Shown: positions 7,687 to 14,590 of the stretch, piece by piece
Layout: each line of letters begins with the position of its first letter
How positions within the stretch are numbered: the stretch's first letter is position 1
Source of the DNA: a virus
Direction: 5' to 3' (one strand)
DNA length: 41,068 nucleotides
Virus record (IMG/VR): IMGVR_UViG_3300043449_001374
Span: 1-41,068 of that record
Notes under the pieces: generated by a model
Seen by the model: the letters and a program-made list of their open reading frames with translations, nothing else
Told to the model about the DNA's origin: nothing
The model's database searches: none
Program-made: the position numbers and the translations under genes

Positions 7687-8066
7687 GACCGCGCCCCGTA
7701 GGTCAGCAGATCGGCGGCGGTGTCCAGCGCGGTGATCGTCGGATCGTCCCGGCGCTGGTCTTGCGTCATTCCCTCGCCCAGCAGCGAGGCCATGCACGAG
7801 CAGATCGCGGCCATTTCGGCGCGGCTCACGCTGTGGACGCCGCGCAGCAGGGTCGGCACGTCTGACGGGGCGATGAACATCATCCCGACCTCCGACGCAG
7901 CCGCCCGGGCCGCTTCAACGTCCTCGTACGCATCGGCGCGCCGGAGGATGCTGATCGCTTCGTCGATGCCTGCGGCCAGGTCGTCCGCTTCGGCGGGGTA
8001 AGTGCCCTCGGTGCGCGGGTCCATTGGGTGGGCCATGAAAACCCCGTAGTCGCTGTCGAATCGCAT
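7683..8066 (-). CDS. First gene of the leftward early operon, unknown function
   Basis: 127 residues starting MRFDSDYGVFMAHPMD, with no recognised motif. It is mostly helical and slightly acidic (AGIDEAISILRRADAYEDVEAARA). A purine-rich GGGGGCAG lies a few bases before the ATG. It is the promoter-proximal gene of the operon driven from about 8098-8126 on this strand, so it should be among the first proteins made after infection or induction. Confidence 0.65.
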   Translation of the reverse strand: MRFDSDYGVFMAHPMDPRTEGTYPAEADDLAAGIDEAISILRRADAYEDVEAARAAASEVGMMFIAPSDVPTLLRGVHSVSRAEMAAICSCMASLLGEGMTQDQRRDDPTITALDTAADLLTYGARS

Positions 8067-8097
8067 CTGCTGCCCCCGTCGTCTGTCGATGGGTCAA

Positions 8098-8126
8098 ACG
8101 ATACCAAACGGTATCCGATGCGTCAA
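8098..8126 (-). promoter_or_regulatory. Leftward early promoter (PL-like)
   Basis: On the minus strand TTGACG (8126-8121) and TATCGT (8103-8098) are separated by exactly 17 bases. The downstream gene starts at 8066. A palindromic operator lies inside the spacer and over the -10, and a second overlaps the -35, the usual design of a repressed lysogen promoter. Confidence 0.6.
8100..8115. promoter_or_regulatory. Repressor operator, left site 1
   Basis: Perfect palindrome GATACC-AAAC-GGTATC covering the spacer and -10 of the leftward promoter. The same 14-base core, read on the other strand, recurs at the right operator (9447-9462). This shared site between two divergent promoters flanking the repressor gene indicates binding by the phage repressor and/or Cro. 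Confidence 0.65.
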
Positions 8127-8140
8127 CACCGAACGGTGTT
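8125..8140. promoter_or_regulatory. Repressor operator, left site 2
   Basis: Palindrome AACACC-GAAC-GGTGTT with the same 6-4-6 design as left site 1 but G-C for A-T at one symmetric position. It overlaps the edge of the leftward -35. Centre-to-centre distance to site 1 is 25 bases. Confidence 0.55.
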
Positions 8141-8233
8141 GTTTTGGTGTTGTTGTCGGTACCCCCCTAAGGTGGGTGGGTGGAAACAGGTCGTCACGCG
8201 CGGCAGAATTGCCGTCGGGAGAAAGGAGAGACT

Positions 8234-8752
8234 ATGAAGAAGACTGTCGCCGCTCTGTTCGTTTGCGCCCTGACCGGGTGCGCGACCACCACAGGCCTGG
8301 CACCGACCGAGACCAAGAGCGGTTTCAGCGGTGCCAGAGTGGTGTCGATCAGCCCGCACGGGAATGCATGCACGACGATGCAATGCACAGCCGTCGGCGC
8401 ACAGTGGGACTCTTCGCGGCCAGATGCCGCGCTGCTGACTATCGACAGCTACGGGACTGAGTACGCGGGGATCACTGGCGCGAAGCTGGCCATCAATGGC
8501 CGAGAGGTCGACCTAAAGCCGAATTCCGGCCTGTCTCGTCTTTCCAACATCGGCACGATGCGAGTGAGCAGCCACGACTTCACTGTCCAGCTCTCGCTGG
8601 TGCGAGAGGTCGCGGCGGCGCAACGCGCCTGGCTGCGCGTCTACACCACCAAGGGCTATGTCGAGCACGCCATCATCGACGGCGTCACCGACAGCAAGGC
8701 GTACCACGCCCTAAAGCGGTTCCTGTCCCAGGTCGACGGCGGGAAGAGCTAG
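8234..8752 (+). CDS. Lipoprotein in the immunity region (candidate lysogenic-conversion gene)
   Basis: 172 residues from ATG 8234, preceded by AAAGGAG. A type II signal peptide is clear: MKKTVAALFVCALTGC with lipobox L-T-G-C, so Cys16 would be lipidated after export. The mature protein is beta-rich and of no family I know (DAALLTIDSYGTEYAGITG; DFTVQLSLVREVA). It lies between the left operators and the repressor gene, convergent with the repressor, the place of rex genes in lambda, so it may be expressed in the lysogen. A role in surface modification or exclusion is inference only. An upstream in-frame ATG at 8180 would bury the signal peptide and was rejected. Confidence 0.75.
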   Translation: MKKTVAALFVCALTGCATTTGLAPTETKSGFSGARVVSISPHGNACTTMQCTAVGAQWDSSRPDAALLTIDSYGTEYAGITGAKLAINGREVDLKPNSGLSRLSNIGTMRVSSHDFTVQLSLVREVAAAQRAWLRVYTTKGYVEHAIIDGVTDSKAYHALKRFLSQVDGGKS

Positions 8753-8764
8753 CCAACGGGCGGT

Positions 8765-9400
8765 CTACCGCAGGCCGCTCCACCGCGCTCTTTGGCCAGT
8801 TACAACGGCGAGCACCGTGAGGCCGTCGCGCCGGCTGTCCAACGGCAGCACTGCCTGGTTGAAGGCATGCGCTTCCCAGTGGTCGGCGCGGCGCAGCTTG
8901 TACTGCCGGATGTAGAGGTTCCCAGCGTCATCGCAGACCAGCACGCCGTCGCCTGACGCCGGCTGAAGTGTGCTGTCAAAGTACACGATGGTTCCCGCCG
9001 GGATGGCCGGGGCCATGCTGTCATCGGGCGCCGCTGTATGGAATTCTGGCGGCAGCCGCTCCCTGTGAGTCATCAGTTCGTCCCACGAAAAACTGGGGAC
9101 TACTGTAAATCCATCCAGGCTCAATGTGTGAGCCTGTAACGTCTGGCCAGCGGCGTCCCTTCGCGCGGCATCACGAGATGGCGTGTCAAGCCATCCGCGC
9201 GGGAGGTCGAGACGCTCTTCGATCTTCCTGGCCAGCTTCTCGCCGAAGGTCTTCTTTGGACTGTTGAGGATCTGAGGCCATAGGGAGTAGGCGCCAGACG
9301 CTTCCCCACCCATCGCAAGGTACAGATCCTTCTGGCCCCAGTTGCGCTCCTTGCACAACCTCTGAAGGTTGCCCCTTCTGATCGCGGCGTCTTCGCTCAT
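8765..9400 (-). CDS. CI-like repressor, HTH plus S24 (LexA-type) peptidase domain
   Basis: 211 residues from ATG 9400, chosen because longer frames (to 9487) run through the operator region. N-terminal XRE-type HTH (about 8-65: NLQRLCKERNWGQKDLYLAMGG). C-terminal peptidase S24 domain with catalytic Ser128 in DDSMAPAIPAG and probable general base Lys168 in YIRQYKLR. Ala84-Gly85 is a candidate self-cleavage bond. It would hold both early promoters shut and be inactivated by RecA during the SOS response. Operators lie on both sides of its gene. A Cro-like gene diverges from it. Confidence 0.88.
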   Translation of the reverse strand: MSEDAAIRRGNLQRLCKERNWGQKDLYLAMGGEASGAYSLWPQILNSPKKTFGEKLARKIEERLDLPRGWLDTPSRDAARRDAAGQTLQAHTLSLDGFTVVPSFSWDELMTHRERLPPEFHTAAPDDSMAPAIPAGTIVYFDSTLQPASGDGVLVCDDAGNLYIRQYKLRRADHWEAHAFNQAVLPLDSRRDGLTVLAVVTGQRARWSGLR

Positions 9401-9402
9401 TT

Positions 9403-9441
9403 CGGTATTGCACCGCCTCTGAGCAACTTGACGGTATTGCA
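9403..9441. repeat. Direct repeat CGGTATTGCA beside the repressor start
   Basis: CGGTATTGCA occurs at 9403-9412 and 9432-9441, 29 bases apart, in the leader of the repressor gene. Each contains the operator half-site GGTAT. The second copy is part of a short palindrome GTAT-TGC-ATAC (9434-9444). These could be weaker regulator sites controlling the repressor's own promoter. Confidence 0.4.
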
Positions 9442-9464
9442 TACAAGATACCGTTTGGTATAGG
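9437..9464 (+). promoter_or_regulatory. Rightward early promoter (PR-like)
   Basis: TTGCAT (9437-9442) and TATAGG (9459-9464) are 16 bases apart on the plus strand, just before the Cro-like gene. The right operator lies in the spacer and over the -10. If this is the promoter, transcription would begin near 9471 and the message would have almost no leader before ATG 9474. Confidence 0.45.
9447..9462. promoter_or_regulatory. Repressor operator, right site
   Basis: GATACCGTTTGGTATA; its core ATACC-GTTT-GGTAT is the exact reverse complement of left site 1. It sits between the divergent repressor and Cro-like genes and overlaps the rightward -10. Confidence 0.65.
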
Positions 9465-9473
9465 ATGGCCGGC

Positions 9474-9740
9474 ATGGACCTAGCCAACTACCTGCGCGAT
9501 GTTCCCGTCCGAGAGCGGGACGTGTTCGCGGCTGCGTGCGGGACGACGCACAACCACATTCGTAACGTGGCGTTCAGCGGCAAGCCATGTGGGATCGAGC
9601 TGGCCGTCCGAATCGAGCAGGAGACCAAGGGCGCCGTGCGCCGCCAGGACCTCCGCCCGAACGACTGGCACCGCATCTGGCCCGAGCTGGTCGGCCGCAA
9701 GGGCGCCCCGAAGGCGCCGGCGCTGAAGAAGGGGGCTTGA
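9474..9740 (+). CDS. Cro-like / YdaS-family regulator
   Basis: 88 residues from ATG 9474 (MDLANYLRDVPVRERDVFA), preceded at 8 bases by AGGA; an ATG at 9465 is also in frame. The helix-turn-helix is at about 17-50 (AAACGTTHNHIRNVAFSGKPCGIELAVRIEQ), and the ending RPNDWHRIWPEL is the signature of YdaS/Cro regulators that define their target by a Trp-rich tail. As first gene of the rightward operon, divergent from the repressor with a shared operator, it probably represses the repressor's promoter and favours lytic growth. Confidence 0.82.
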   Translation: MDLANYLRDVPVRERDVFAAACGTTHNHIRNVAFSGKPCGIELAVRIEQETKGAVRRQDLRPNDWHRIWPELVGRKGAPKAPALKKGA

Positions 9741-9751
9741 GCGATGTCCGC

Positions 9752-9838
9752 TCATAGCAGCACGCCATCGCGCAGCAGCCGCTTCAGCCGCTGCACCAGC
9801 GCGCGCACCTTCCGGCGCGCCCATTCGTTCGAGTCCAT
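9752..9838 (-). CDS. Possible 28-residue antisense small protein
   Basis: Starts MDSNEWARRKVRALVQRLKR and is one strongly basic amphipathic helix. It is preceded by AGGGAGGG five bases before the ATG, a better ribosome site than most genes here. It lies opposite a stretch between the Cro-like and next regulator genes in which the plus-strand frame is Ser/Arg-rich and not protein-like. No family known. The case rests on the ribosome site and the clean amphipathic composition only. Confidence 0.35.
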   Translation of the reverse strand: MDSNEWARRKVRALVQRLKRLLRDGVLL

Positions 9839-9872
9839 CTCGTCCCTCCCTGAATCGCGTTCTCGCTCCCAT

Positions 9873-9889
9873 GCCAAAAAAGTTTTGGC
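9873..9889. repeat. Inverted repeat GCCAAAA-AAG-TTTTGGC
   Basis: A perfect 7-base inverted repeat with a 3-base centre in otherwise GC-rich DNA, 44 bases before the likely start of the second regulator. It could be an operator or a promoter-associated site. It is unlike the repressor operators. Confidence 0.4.
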
Positions 9890-9932
9890 CGGGCGAGCCT
9901 CTCAACGCCACTCAACTGATTTGCGAGGCCTT

Positions 9933-10325
9933 GTGCACCAGCTCGGTTTCCCCTCTGAAGTGACGGCCACGGACCTGGCCCGCGAGAAGTCGCTGGGCGG
10001 GTCGATTGATCTTTGCGCGAAGGCTGCCGGCATCGAGCCGAAGCAGCTGCAGGCCGAGCTCAAGCTGGACAAGGCCCAGTGGTCGCGCTGGGTCAGCGGG
10101 CAAGAGGGTGTCGTGTGGCCGAAGCTCGTTGCGCTCATGGACCGGTGCGGCAACGACGCGCCGCTGCTGTGGATGCTCTTGGCGCGCGGCTATGACCTGT
10201 CCAGCCTCCGCCGACAGGAGACGGAGCTGGAGCGCCGCCTGCGCGTGGCGCTGGAAGAGAACGAACTCCTCAAGCACGACAAGCGCGTGCTGTCCGAGGC
10301 GCTGCGGGGCGGAGTGGCGGCATGA
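9933..10325 (+). CDS. Putative early regulator (CII-like position), HTH protein
   Basis: About 130 residues from GTG 9933, which has GAGG four bases before it. An in-frame ATG at 9744 would add a Ser/Arg-rich segment that looks like antisense sequence, so the later start is preferred. The core SIDLCAKAAGIEPKQLQAEL, then KAQWSRWVSGQEGVVWPKLV, looks like a lambda-repressor-type HTH, and RCGNDAPLLWMLLARGYDL resembles phage regulators of beta-proteobacteria. A C-terminal coiled coil (ELERRLRVALEENELLKHD) suggests oligomers. Position after Cro suggests a CII-like activator, which is inference. Confidence 0.6.
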   Translation: MHQLGFPSEVTATDLAREKSLGGSIDLCAKAAGIEPKQLQAELKLDKAQWSRWVSGQEGVVWPKLVALMDRCGNDAPLLWMLLARGYDLSSLRRQETELERRLRVALEENELLKHDKRVLSEALRGGVAA

Positions 10326-11707
10326 GCGACTACACCGCCTTCGTGGCCCGCAAGCTGGATGCGGTCTGCCCGACCGGCATCACTGGCGAGCTGAGCCTGC
10401 CGGATTCGCTGTTCCCGCACCAGAAGGCTCTGACCGCCTGGGCGCTCAAGCGCGGCCGCGCGGCCATCTTCGCGGACACCGGCCTGGGCAAGATGCGCAT
10501 GGAGCTGGTGTGGGCGGACGTGGTGAGCCGGCATACGGGGCGGCCCGTGATAATCCAAACGCCGCTGACCGTGGCGCAGCAGATCGCCGCGGAGGGCCGG
10601 CGCATCGGCATCCCGGTGACGGTGTGCCGGGACGGCTCGGACGTGGGGCCGGGTGTGAACGTCATCAACTATGACCGGCTCCACAAGATCGACCCATCCG
10701 TTTTCGGCGGCGTGGTGCTGGACGAATCGGGGTGCATCAAGCACGCCGACACGCGCACCTTCAAAGACCTGACCGACGCCTACCGTGGCACGCCTTTCAA
10801 GCTGCCTGCCACGGCGACCCCGGCGCCGAACGACTGGACCGAGCTGGGAACGCATGCCGAGTTCCTTGGCATCTGCACCAAGGCGGAGATGCTGGCCGAG
10901 TACTTCGTGCACGACGGCGGCGACACCTCCGTCTGGCGGTTGAAGGGGCACGCGCGGCAAGTCTTCTGGCGCTGGGTGGCGTCCTGGGGCGCCATGATCC
11001 GCAAGCCGTCGGCGCTGGGGTTCGATGACGGCGCCTACAACCTGCCGCCGCTGCACCTCTACGAGCACCACGTCTCGTTCGAGATGCCGCTGAACGGCAT
11101 GCTCTTCGCGGTGGAGGCCCAGACCCTGAGCGAGCGCCGCGAGGCGCGCCGCCAGTCGATGGAAGACCGCGTGAAGGCGTGCGCCGAGATGGTGAACGGC
11201 ACGCCAGGCGCATGGGTCGTCTGGTGCGACCTGAATGCCGAGGGCGACGCGCTGGAAGCCGCGATCCCCGGCGCCGTGCAGATCGCTGGCGCCGATGCAG
11301 TCGAGGTGAAGGAGCAGCGCCTGCAGGACTTCGCCGAGGGCCGCACCCGCGTGCTGGTGAGCAAGCCCAGCATCTGCGGCTGGGGCCTGAACTGGCAGCA
11401 CTGCAACCACATGGCCTTCGTCGGGGTGACCGACAGCTATGAGGCGTACTACCAGGCCGTGCGGCGCTGTTGGCGCTTCGGCCAGACGAAGGACGTGCAC
11501 GTCCACATCTTCGCCAGCAAGGCCGAGGGCGCCATCGTGGCCAACCTCAAGCGCAAGGAGCGCGAGGCGGGCGAGATGGCAGACGCGCTGGCTGCGGAGA
11601 CGCACGACGCCGTGATGGCGGAGGTGATCGGCGCCCGGCGCGAGTCCAACCAACACAACGCCGGCCGCCGAGTGCAGGTGCCGGCCTTCCTGCGGAGCGC
11701 GGCATGA
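10322..11707 (+). CDS. SNF2/DEAD-type phage helicase
   Basis: 461 residues. Motif I (Walker A) is ADTGLGK near residue 51-57, motif II is VVLDESG near 131-137 (DESG rather than DEAH), motif III is PATATPAPND, and the C-terminal RecA-like lobe ends with QAVRRCWRFGQTKDVHVHIF (motif VI). SNF2-family ATPases of this size usually precede a DNA methyltransferase in phages, as here, although an HNH gene now separates them. Role: DNA-dependent ATPase in replication, recombination or modification. Start overlaps the upstream stop (ATGA). Confidence 0.82.
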   Translation: MSDYTAFVARKLDAVCPTGITGELSLPDSLFPHQKALTAWALKRGRAAIFADTGLGKMRMELVWADVVSRHTGRPVIIQTPLTVAQQIAAEGRRIGIPVTVCRDGSDVGPGVNVINYDRLHKIDPSVFGGVVLDESGCIKHADTRTFKDLTDAYRGTPFKLPATATPAPNDWTELGTHAEFLGICTKAEMLAEYFVHDGGDTSVWRLKGHARQVFWRWVASWGAMIRKPSALGFDDGAYNLPPLHLYEHHVSFEMPLNGMLFAVEAQTLSERREARRQSMEDRVKACAEMVNGTPGAWVVWCDLNAEGDALEAAIPGAVQIAGADAVEVKEQRLQDFAEGRTRVLVSKPSICGWGLNWQHCNHMAFVGVTDSYEAYYQAVRRCWRFGQTKDVHVHIFASKAEGAIVANLKRKEREAGEMADALAAETHDAVMAEVIGARRESNQHNAGRRVQVPAFLRSAA

Positions 11708-12213
11708 CTCACGAAGAGTGGCGGCAATCGCTCGCCCCGAACTATGAGGTCTCAAGCCTCGGTCGTGTGCGTCGCGCCGTCGCGGGGCGCAAGACCTACG
11801 CCGGCCGGGTGATGAAGCAGCAGCTTCTGAGCATCGGCTACCTCAGTGTGAAGCCCACGATCAACGGCAAGAACGTGTCGTTCTACGTCCACGACCTTGT
11901 GGCTGCTGCATTCATCGGCCAGAAGCCAGAAGGCGGAAGAGTCAACCACATCGATGGCGTGAAGACCAACAACGCTCCGCACAACCTTGAGTACGTCTCT
12001 CACGCCGAGAACATGCGCCACGCGGCCGAGTCGGATTTGCTGGTGCGCGGGGAAGACCACCACGCACACAAGCTGACGGAAGACCGCGTGCGCGAACTAC
12101 GCGCCGACCGATCAGGCGGCATGTCCTTCTCAAAGCTGGCCAAGAAGCATGGGGTGTCCATTGCGACCGCCTTCCACATCGCAAAGGGCCATTACTGGAG
12201 CCACGTCGAATGA
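11704..12213 (+). CDS. HNH homing endonuclease with C-terminal HTH
   Basis: 169 residues. An N-terminal NUMOD4-like segment (EEWRQSLAPNYEVSSLGRVRR) leads into an HNH core (VHDLVAAAFIGQKPEGGRVNHIDGVKTNNAPHNLE in two adjacent pieces, about 58-100) and a C-terminal HTH (FSKLAKKHGVSIATAFHIAK). It lies exactly between the helicase and the methyltransferase with ATGA overlaps at both ends, so it is an inserted homing gene that kept translation coupled. Its codons are less GC-rich than the helicase's. Confidence 0.88.
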   Translation: MTHEEWRQSLAPNYEVSSLGRVRRAVAGRKTYAGRVMKQQLLSIGYLSVKPTINGKNVSFYVHDLVAAAFIGQKPEGGRVNHIDGVKTNNAPHNLEYVSHAENMRHAAESDLLVRGEDHHAHKLTEDRVRELRADRSGGMSFSKLAKKHGVSIATAFHIAKGHYWSHVE

Positions 12214-13088
12214 ACTGCATCGATCAGGTCGTCACCGACCAATACGCCGCCTACCACGGAGACGCCGTTGAAGTCCTCCAAGGGCTGCCTGACTCGTCCG
12301 TCGGCTACTCGATCTTCAGCCCTCCATTCCAAAGCCTCTACGTCTACTCCAACAGCCCGCGCGACATGGGAAACGTCCGCACGGACGCGGAGTTCTTCGA
12401 GCACTTCGACTACCTGATAGCTCAGCTGCGCCGCGTAGTGCGCCCGGGCCGCAACGTCTCGTTCCACTGCATGGACCTGCCCAGCAGCAAGGAGCGCGAC
12501 GGCGTGATTGGGCTGAAGGACTTCCCAGGCGACCTGCTGCGCGCCTTCCAGCGTCACGGCTTCGTCTTCCACTCGAAGGTGACGATCTGGAAAGACCCGG
12601 TGACGGCCATGACGCGCACCAAGGCGCTTGGCCTGCTGCACAAGTCGATCCGAGAGCGTTCGGAGATGTGCCGCCAGGGCATCCCCGACTACCTCATCAC
12701 CGTCCGCGCGCCGGGGGAGGTGGACGAGCACGTTACCCACACCACCGAGGAGTTCCCGGTGCACCTGTGGCAGCAGATCGCCAGCCCGGTGTGGATGGAC
12801 ATCAACCCGTCCGACACGCTGCAGTTCCAGAGCGCCCGAGACCACGACGACGAGAAGCACATCTGCCCGCTGCAGCTCGAGGTGATCCGCCGCGGCGTGC
12901 TGCTGTGGTCGAACCCGCGCGACATCGTGCTGAGCCCGTTCATGGGCATCGGTTCGGAGGGCTACGTGTCCCTCCAGATGGGGCGCAAGTTTGTCGGGGT
13001 GGAGCTGAAGAAGAGCTACTTCGACCAGGCGCGCCGCAACCTGGCCGGCGCCATCACCAACCGCGCGCAAGGCTTGTTCGCCGCCTGA
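12210..13088 (+). CDS. DNA (N4-cytosine or N6-adenine) methyltransferase
   Basis: 292 residues with beta-class motif order: motif IV SPPF at about 37-40, early in the protein, and motif I FMGIGSEG near 249-256, with VGVELKKSYFDQARRNL behind it. The SPPF tetrad favours N4-cytosine but N6-adenine enzymes also use it. An insert with EMCRQGIPDYLITVRAPGE lies between. Such solitary phage enzymes protect against host restriction. Start overlaps the HNH gene's stop (ATGA). Confidence 0.85.
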   Translation: MNCIDQVVTDQYAAYHGDAVEVLQGLPDSSVGYSIFSPPFQSLYVYSNSPRDMGNVRTDAEFFEHFDYLIAQLRRVVRPGRNVSFHCMDLPSSKERDGVIGLKDFPGDLLRAFQRHGFVFHSKVTIWKDPVTAMTRTKALGLLHKSIRERSEMCRQGIPDYLITVRAPGEVDEHVTHTTEEFPVHLWQQIASPVWMDINPSDTLQFQSARDHDDEKHICPLQLEVIRRGVLLWSNPRDIVLSPFMGIGSEGYVSLQMGRKFVGVELKKSYFDQARRNLAGAITNRAQGLFAA

Positions 13089-13106
13089 GGCGGCAGGGAG
13101 ACCACC

Positions 13107-13553
13107 ATGGCGGCCCCTTCTTCGCCCAATGACACCGGCAGCGGCGCGCGCCGCAACCGGCCGGCCAGCGCTGGCGGCCAATCAATTCCCGGCAGCCCGA
13201 GTGTCTGCAATCAGTACCGATTGCCGCTAGACGCGCCGCCGCTGGCCCAGGCGCGTGCCGTGGGCGCTTCGGCCGGCGAGATGGCCCGCTGCAGGGCCGA
13301 GCGGGCGGCGCCCGGGTTCACCGAACGAGCCAGCGAGCACATCCTGGCGACTCTACATCGCCTTGGTGAGGCCAGCGGCGAGTACCTCACCGAATCGTGC
13401 ATCGGCGCCGGCATCCGCGCGCCGGACGCTCGCGCCTTCGGCTCCGTCTTCGCCTCCATGTCACGGGCCGGCCTGATCCGGTGCCTGCGCAGCGACCTGC
13501 CGCGGGCAAGGGGCCACGGGACCAGCGGCGGGAAGCTCTGGGGGCTCTCATGA
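13107..13553 (+). CDS. Phage protein of unknown function, possible winged helix
   Basis: 148 residues from ATG 13107, with GGGAG seven bases upstream. The first 60 residues are disordered-looking (Gly, Ser, Pro). The rest resembles a winged-helix fold: ASEHILATLHRLGEASGEYLT, then SVFASMSRAGLIRCLRSDLP and HGTSGGKLWGL as wing and strand. It lies just upstream of replication genes and may help replication or regulate it; the family is not recognised. Confidence 0.6.
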   Translation: MAAPSSPNDTGSGARRNRPASAGGQSIPGSPSVCNQYRLPLDAPPLAQARAVGASAGEMARCRAERAAPGFTERASEHILATLHRLGEASGEYLTESCIGAGIRAPDARAFGSVFASMSRAGLIRCLRSDLPRARGHGTSGGKLWGLS

Positions 13554-13681
13554 CCGAAGCCGAGAAGTGGGCCACCTACACGGCGCACAAGCGCGCGTTC
13601 CTGCGCGCGAACCCGGACGCCACGCCGCCGTCCGAGATTGAGGCCGAGATGCGGCGCATCGCTGACGAGTTGGGGATCTGA
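13550..13681 (+). CDS. Small phage protein, 43 residues
   Basis: MTEAEKWATYTAHKRAFLRA, ending EIEAEMRRIADELGI: two helices. It overlaps the upstream stop (ATGA), and the next gene's ATG follows its stop directly (TGAATG). Position and coupling support it; function unknown. Confidence 0.55.
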   Translation: MTEAEKWATYTAHKRAFLRANPDATPPSEIEAEMRRIADELGI

Positions 13682-14590
13682 ATGCGTGAGTACGGCAAGG
13701 TGTTCAGCCGCATCTGGGAGTCGGCCGACTTCCGGGCGCTGTCTGAGGATGGCCGGTCGCTGGTGCTGTACCTGTTGACCTGCCAGCACGGGACCATTGC
13801 GGGTGTGTTCCGCGTGCCTGACGGCTACGCCTGCGAGGACCTGCAATGGTCTTCGGCAAGGGTTGCGAAAGGGTTCGCGGAACTGTTCGACAAGGGTTTC
13901 GCAACCCGCTGTGAGGCCACGAAGTGGGTGTGGGTGGCGAAGTACCTGGAGTGGAACCCGCCAGAGAACCCGAACCAGCGCAAGGCTGCGGCCAAGGTGG
14001 TCGCGTCGGTCCCCCCGGCGTGCTGCTGGAAGCGAGCGTTCCTCAAGGCTTGCGGGCGGTCCCTGGGCATCGAGTCCGAACCCGACCCGGAACAGTTGCC
14101 GAACCGTTCCGAAACCGTTCCCGAAAGCTTTCGCGAATCAGGAACAGGAACAGGAGTAGGAGAAGTATCGGAAGAAGCTAACGCTTCTTCCTCGTCGCCG
14201 GGCGGCGACCTGGCCGGCGGGCAGACCCAAGGCGACAAGGCCCCTCCGTGCCCCTACGACGCCATCGTCATCGCCTACCACGAGGCGCTGCCGTCCCTGC
14301 CGCGGGTGAAGCTCATGGACGAGAAGCGCCAGAAGGCCATGCGGACCTTCTGGGCCTGGGTGTTCACGAGCCGGCGCAGCGACGGCGAGCGCCGTGCTTC
14401 CACGGCCCAGGCGGCGCTCGCCTGGGCCGAGGCGTACTTCGAGCGCGCCGGGCGGAATGACTTCCTCATGGGCCGGGCGCCCAGCCGCGGGCACGAGAAC
14501 TGGCGGGCGGACTTCGACTTCCTGCTGACCGACCGGGGGCGGAAGCACGTCCTGGAGAAGACCGACCAGTACCTGGAGGCGCAGCAGTGA
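13682..14590 (+). CDS. Replication initiator / helicase-loader-like protein (lambda O-like position)
   Basis: 302 residues. The N-terminal 90 form a winged-helix domain of the phage replisome-organiser type (VFSRIWESADFRALSEDGRS, GVFRVPDGYACEDLQWSSARVA split at the turn). A Ser/Glu/Gly-rich linker (about 145-195) joins a C-terminal helical domain (KRQKAMRTFWAWVFTSRR) that could contact the helicase. It is followed by a DnaB-type helicase with a four-base GTGA overlap, the usual initiator-helicase pairing. The linker DNA contains repeats that may be the origin. Function by context. Confidence 0.65.
   Translation: MREYGKVFSRIWESADFRALSEDGRSLVLYLLTCQHGTIAGVFRVPDGYACEDLQWSSARVAKGFAELFDKGFATRCEATKWVWVAKYLEWNPPENPNQRKAAAKVVASVPPACCWKRAFLKACGRSLGIESEPDPEQLPNRSETVPESFRESGTGTGVGEVSEEANASSSSPGGDLAGGQTQGDKAPPCPYDAIVIAYHEALPSLPRVKLMDEKRQKAMRTFWAWVFTSRRSDGERRASTAQAALAWAEAYFERAGRNDFLMGRAPSRGHENWRADFDFLLTDRGRKHVLEKTDQYLEAQQ
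13860..13907. repeat. Inverted repeat inside the initiator-like gene
   Basis: GGGTTGCGAAA (13860-13870) and its exact reverse complement TTTCGCAACCC (13897-13907) are separated by 26 bases. Both lie in coding sequence for the winged-helix domain. They could be an origin element or a fortuitous repeat. Confidence 0.4.
14102..14133. other. Candidate replication-origin repeats
   Basis: Two near-identical tandem units, AACCGTTCCGAA (14102-14113) and AACCGTTCCCGAA (14113-14125), run into a perfect 12-base palindrome CGAAAGCTTTCG (14122-14133), followed by GGAACA repeats. They lie in the linker-coding part of the initiator-like gene, as the lambda origin lies within gene O. This is suggestive only. 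Confidence 0.35.

Noticed and set aside
8753-8775. Short hairpin GCGGT-CT-ACCGC between the lipoprotein and repressor genes as a terminator
   Set aside because: Two-base loop and no T-tract. It is too weak to call.
9744-9932. N-terminal extension of the second early regulator from ATG 9744
   Set aside because: Ser/Arg-rich and unlike the folded remainder. GTG 9933 has a ribosome site and gives a normal-length regulator.
10190-11755. Long minus-strand frame opposite the helicase
   Set aside because: No domain or motif and antisense composition. The helicase on the plus strand is well supported. The same reasoning removes the minus frames at 12192-13181, 18056-19018, 19025-20362, 20242-21483 and 26011-27480.
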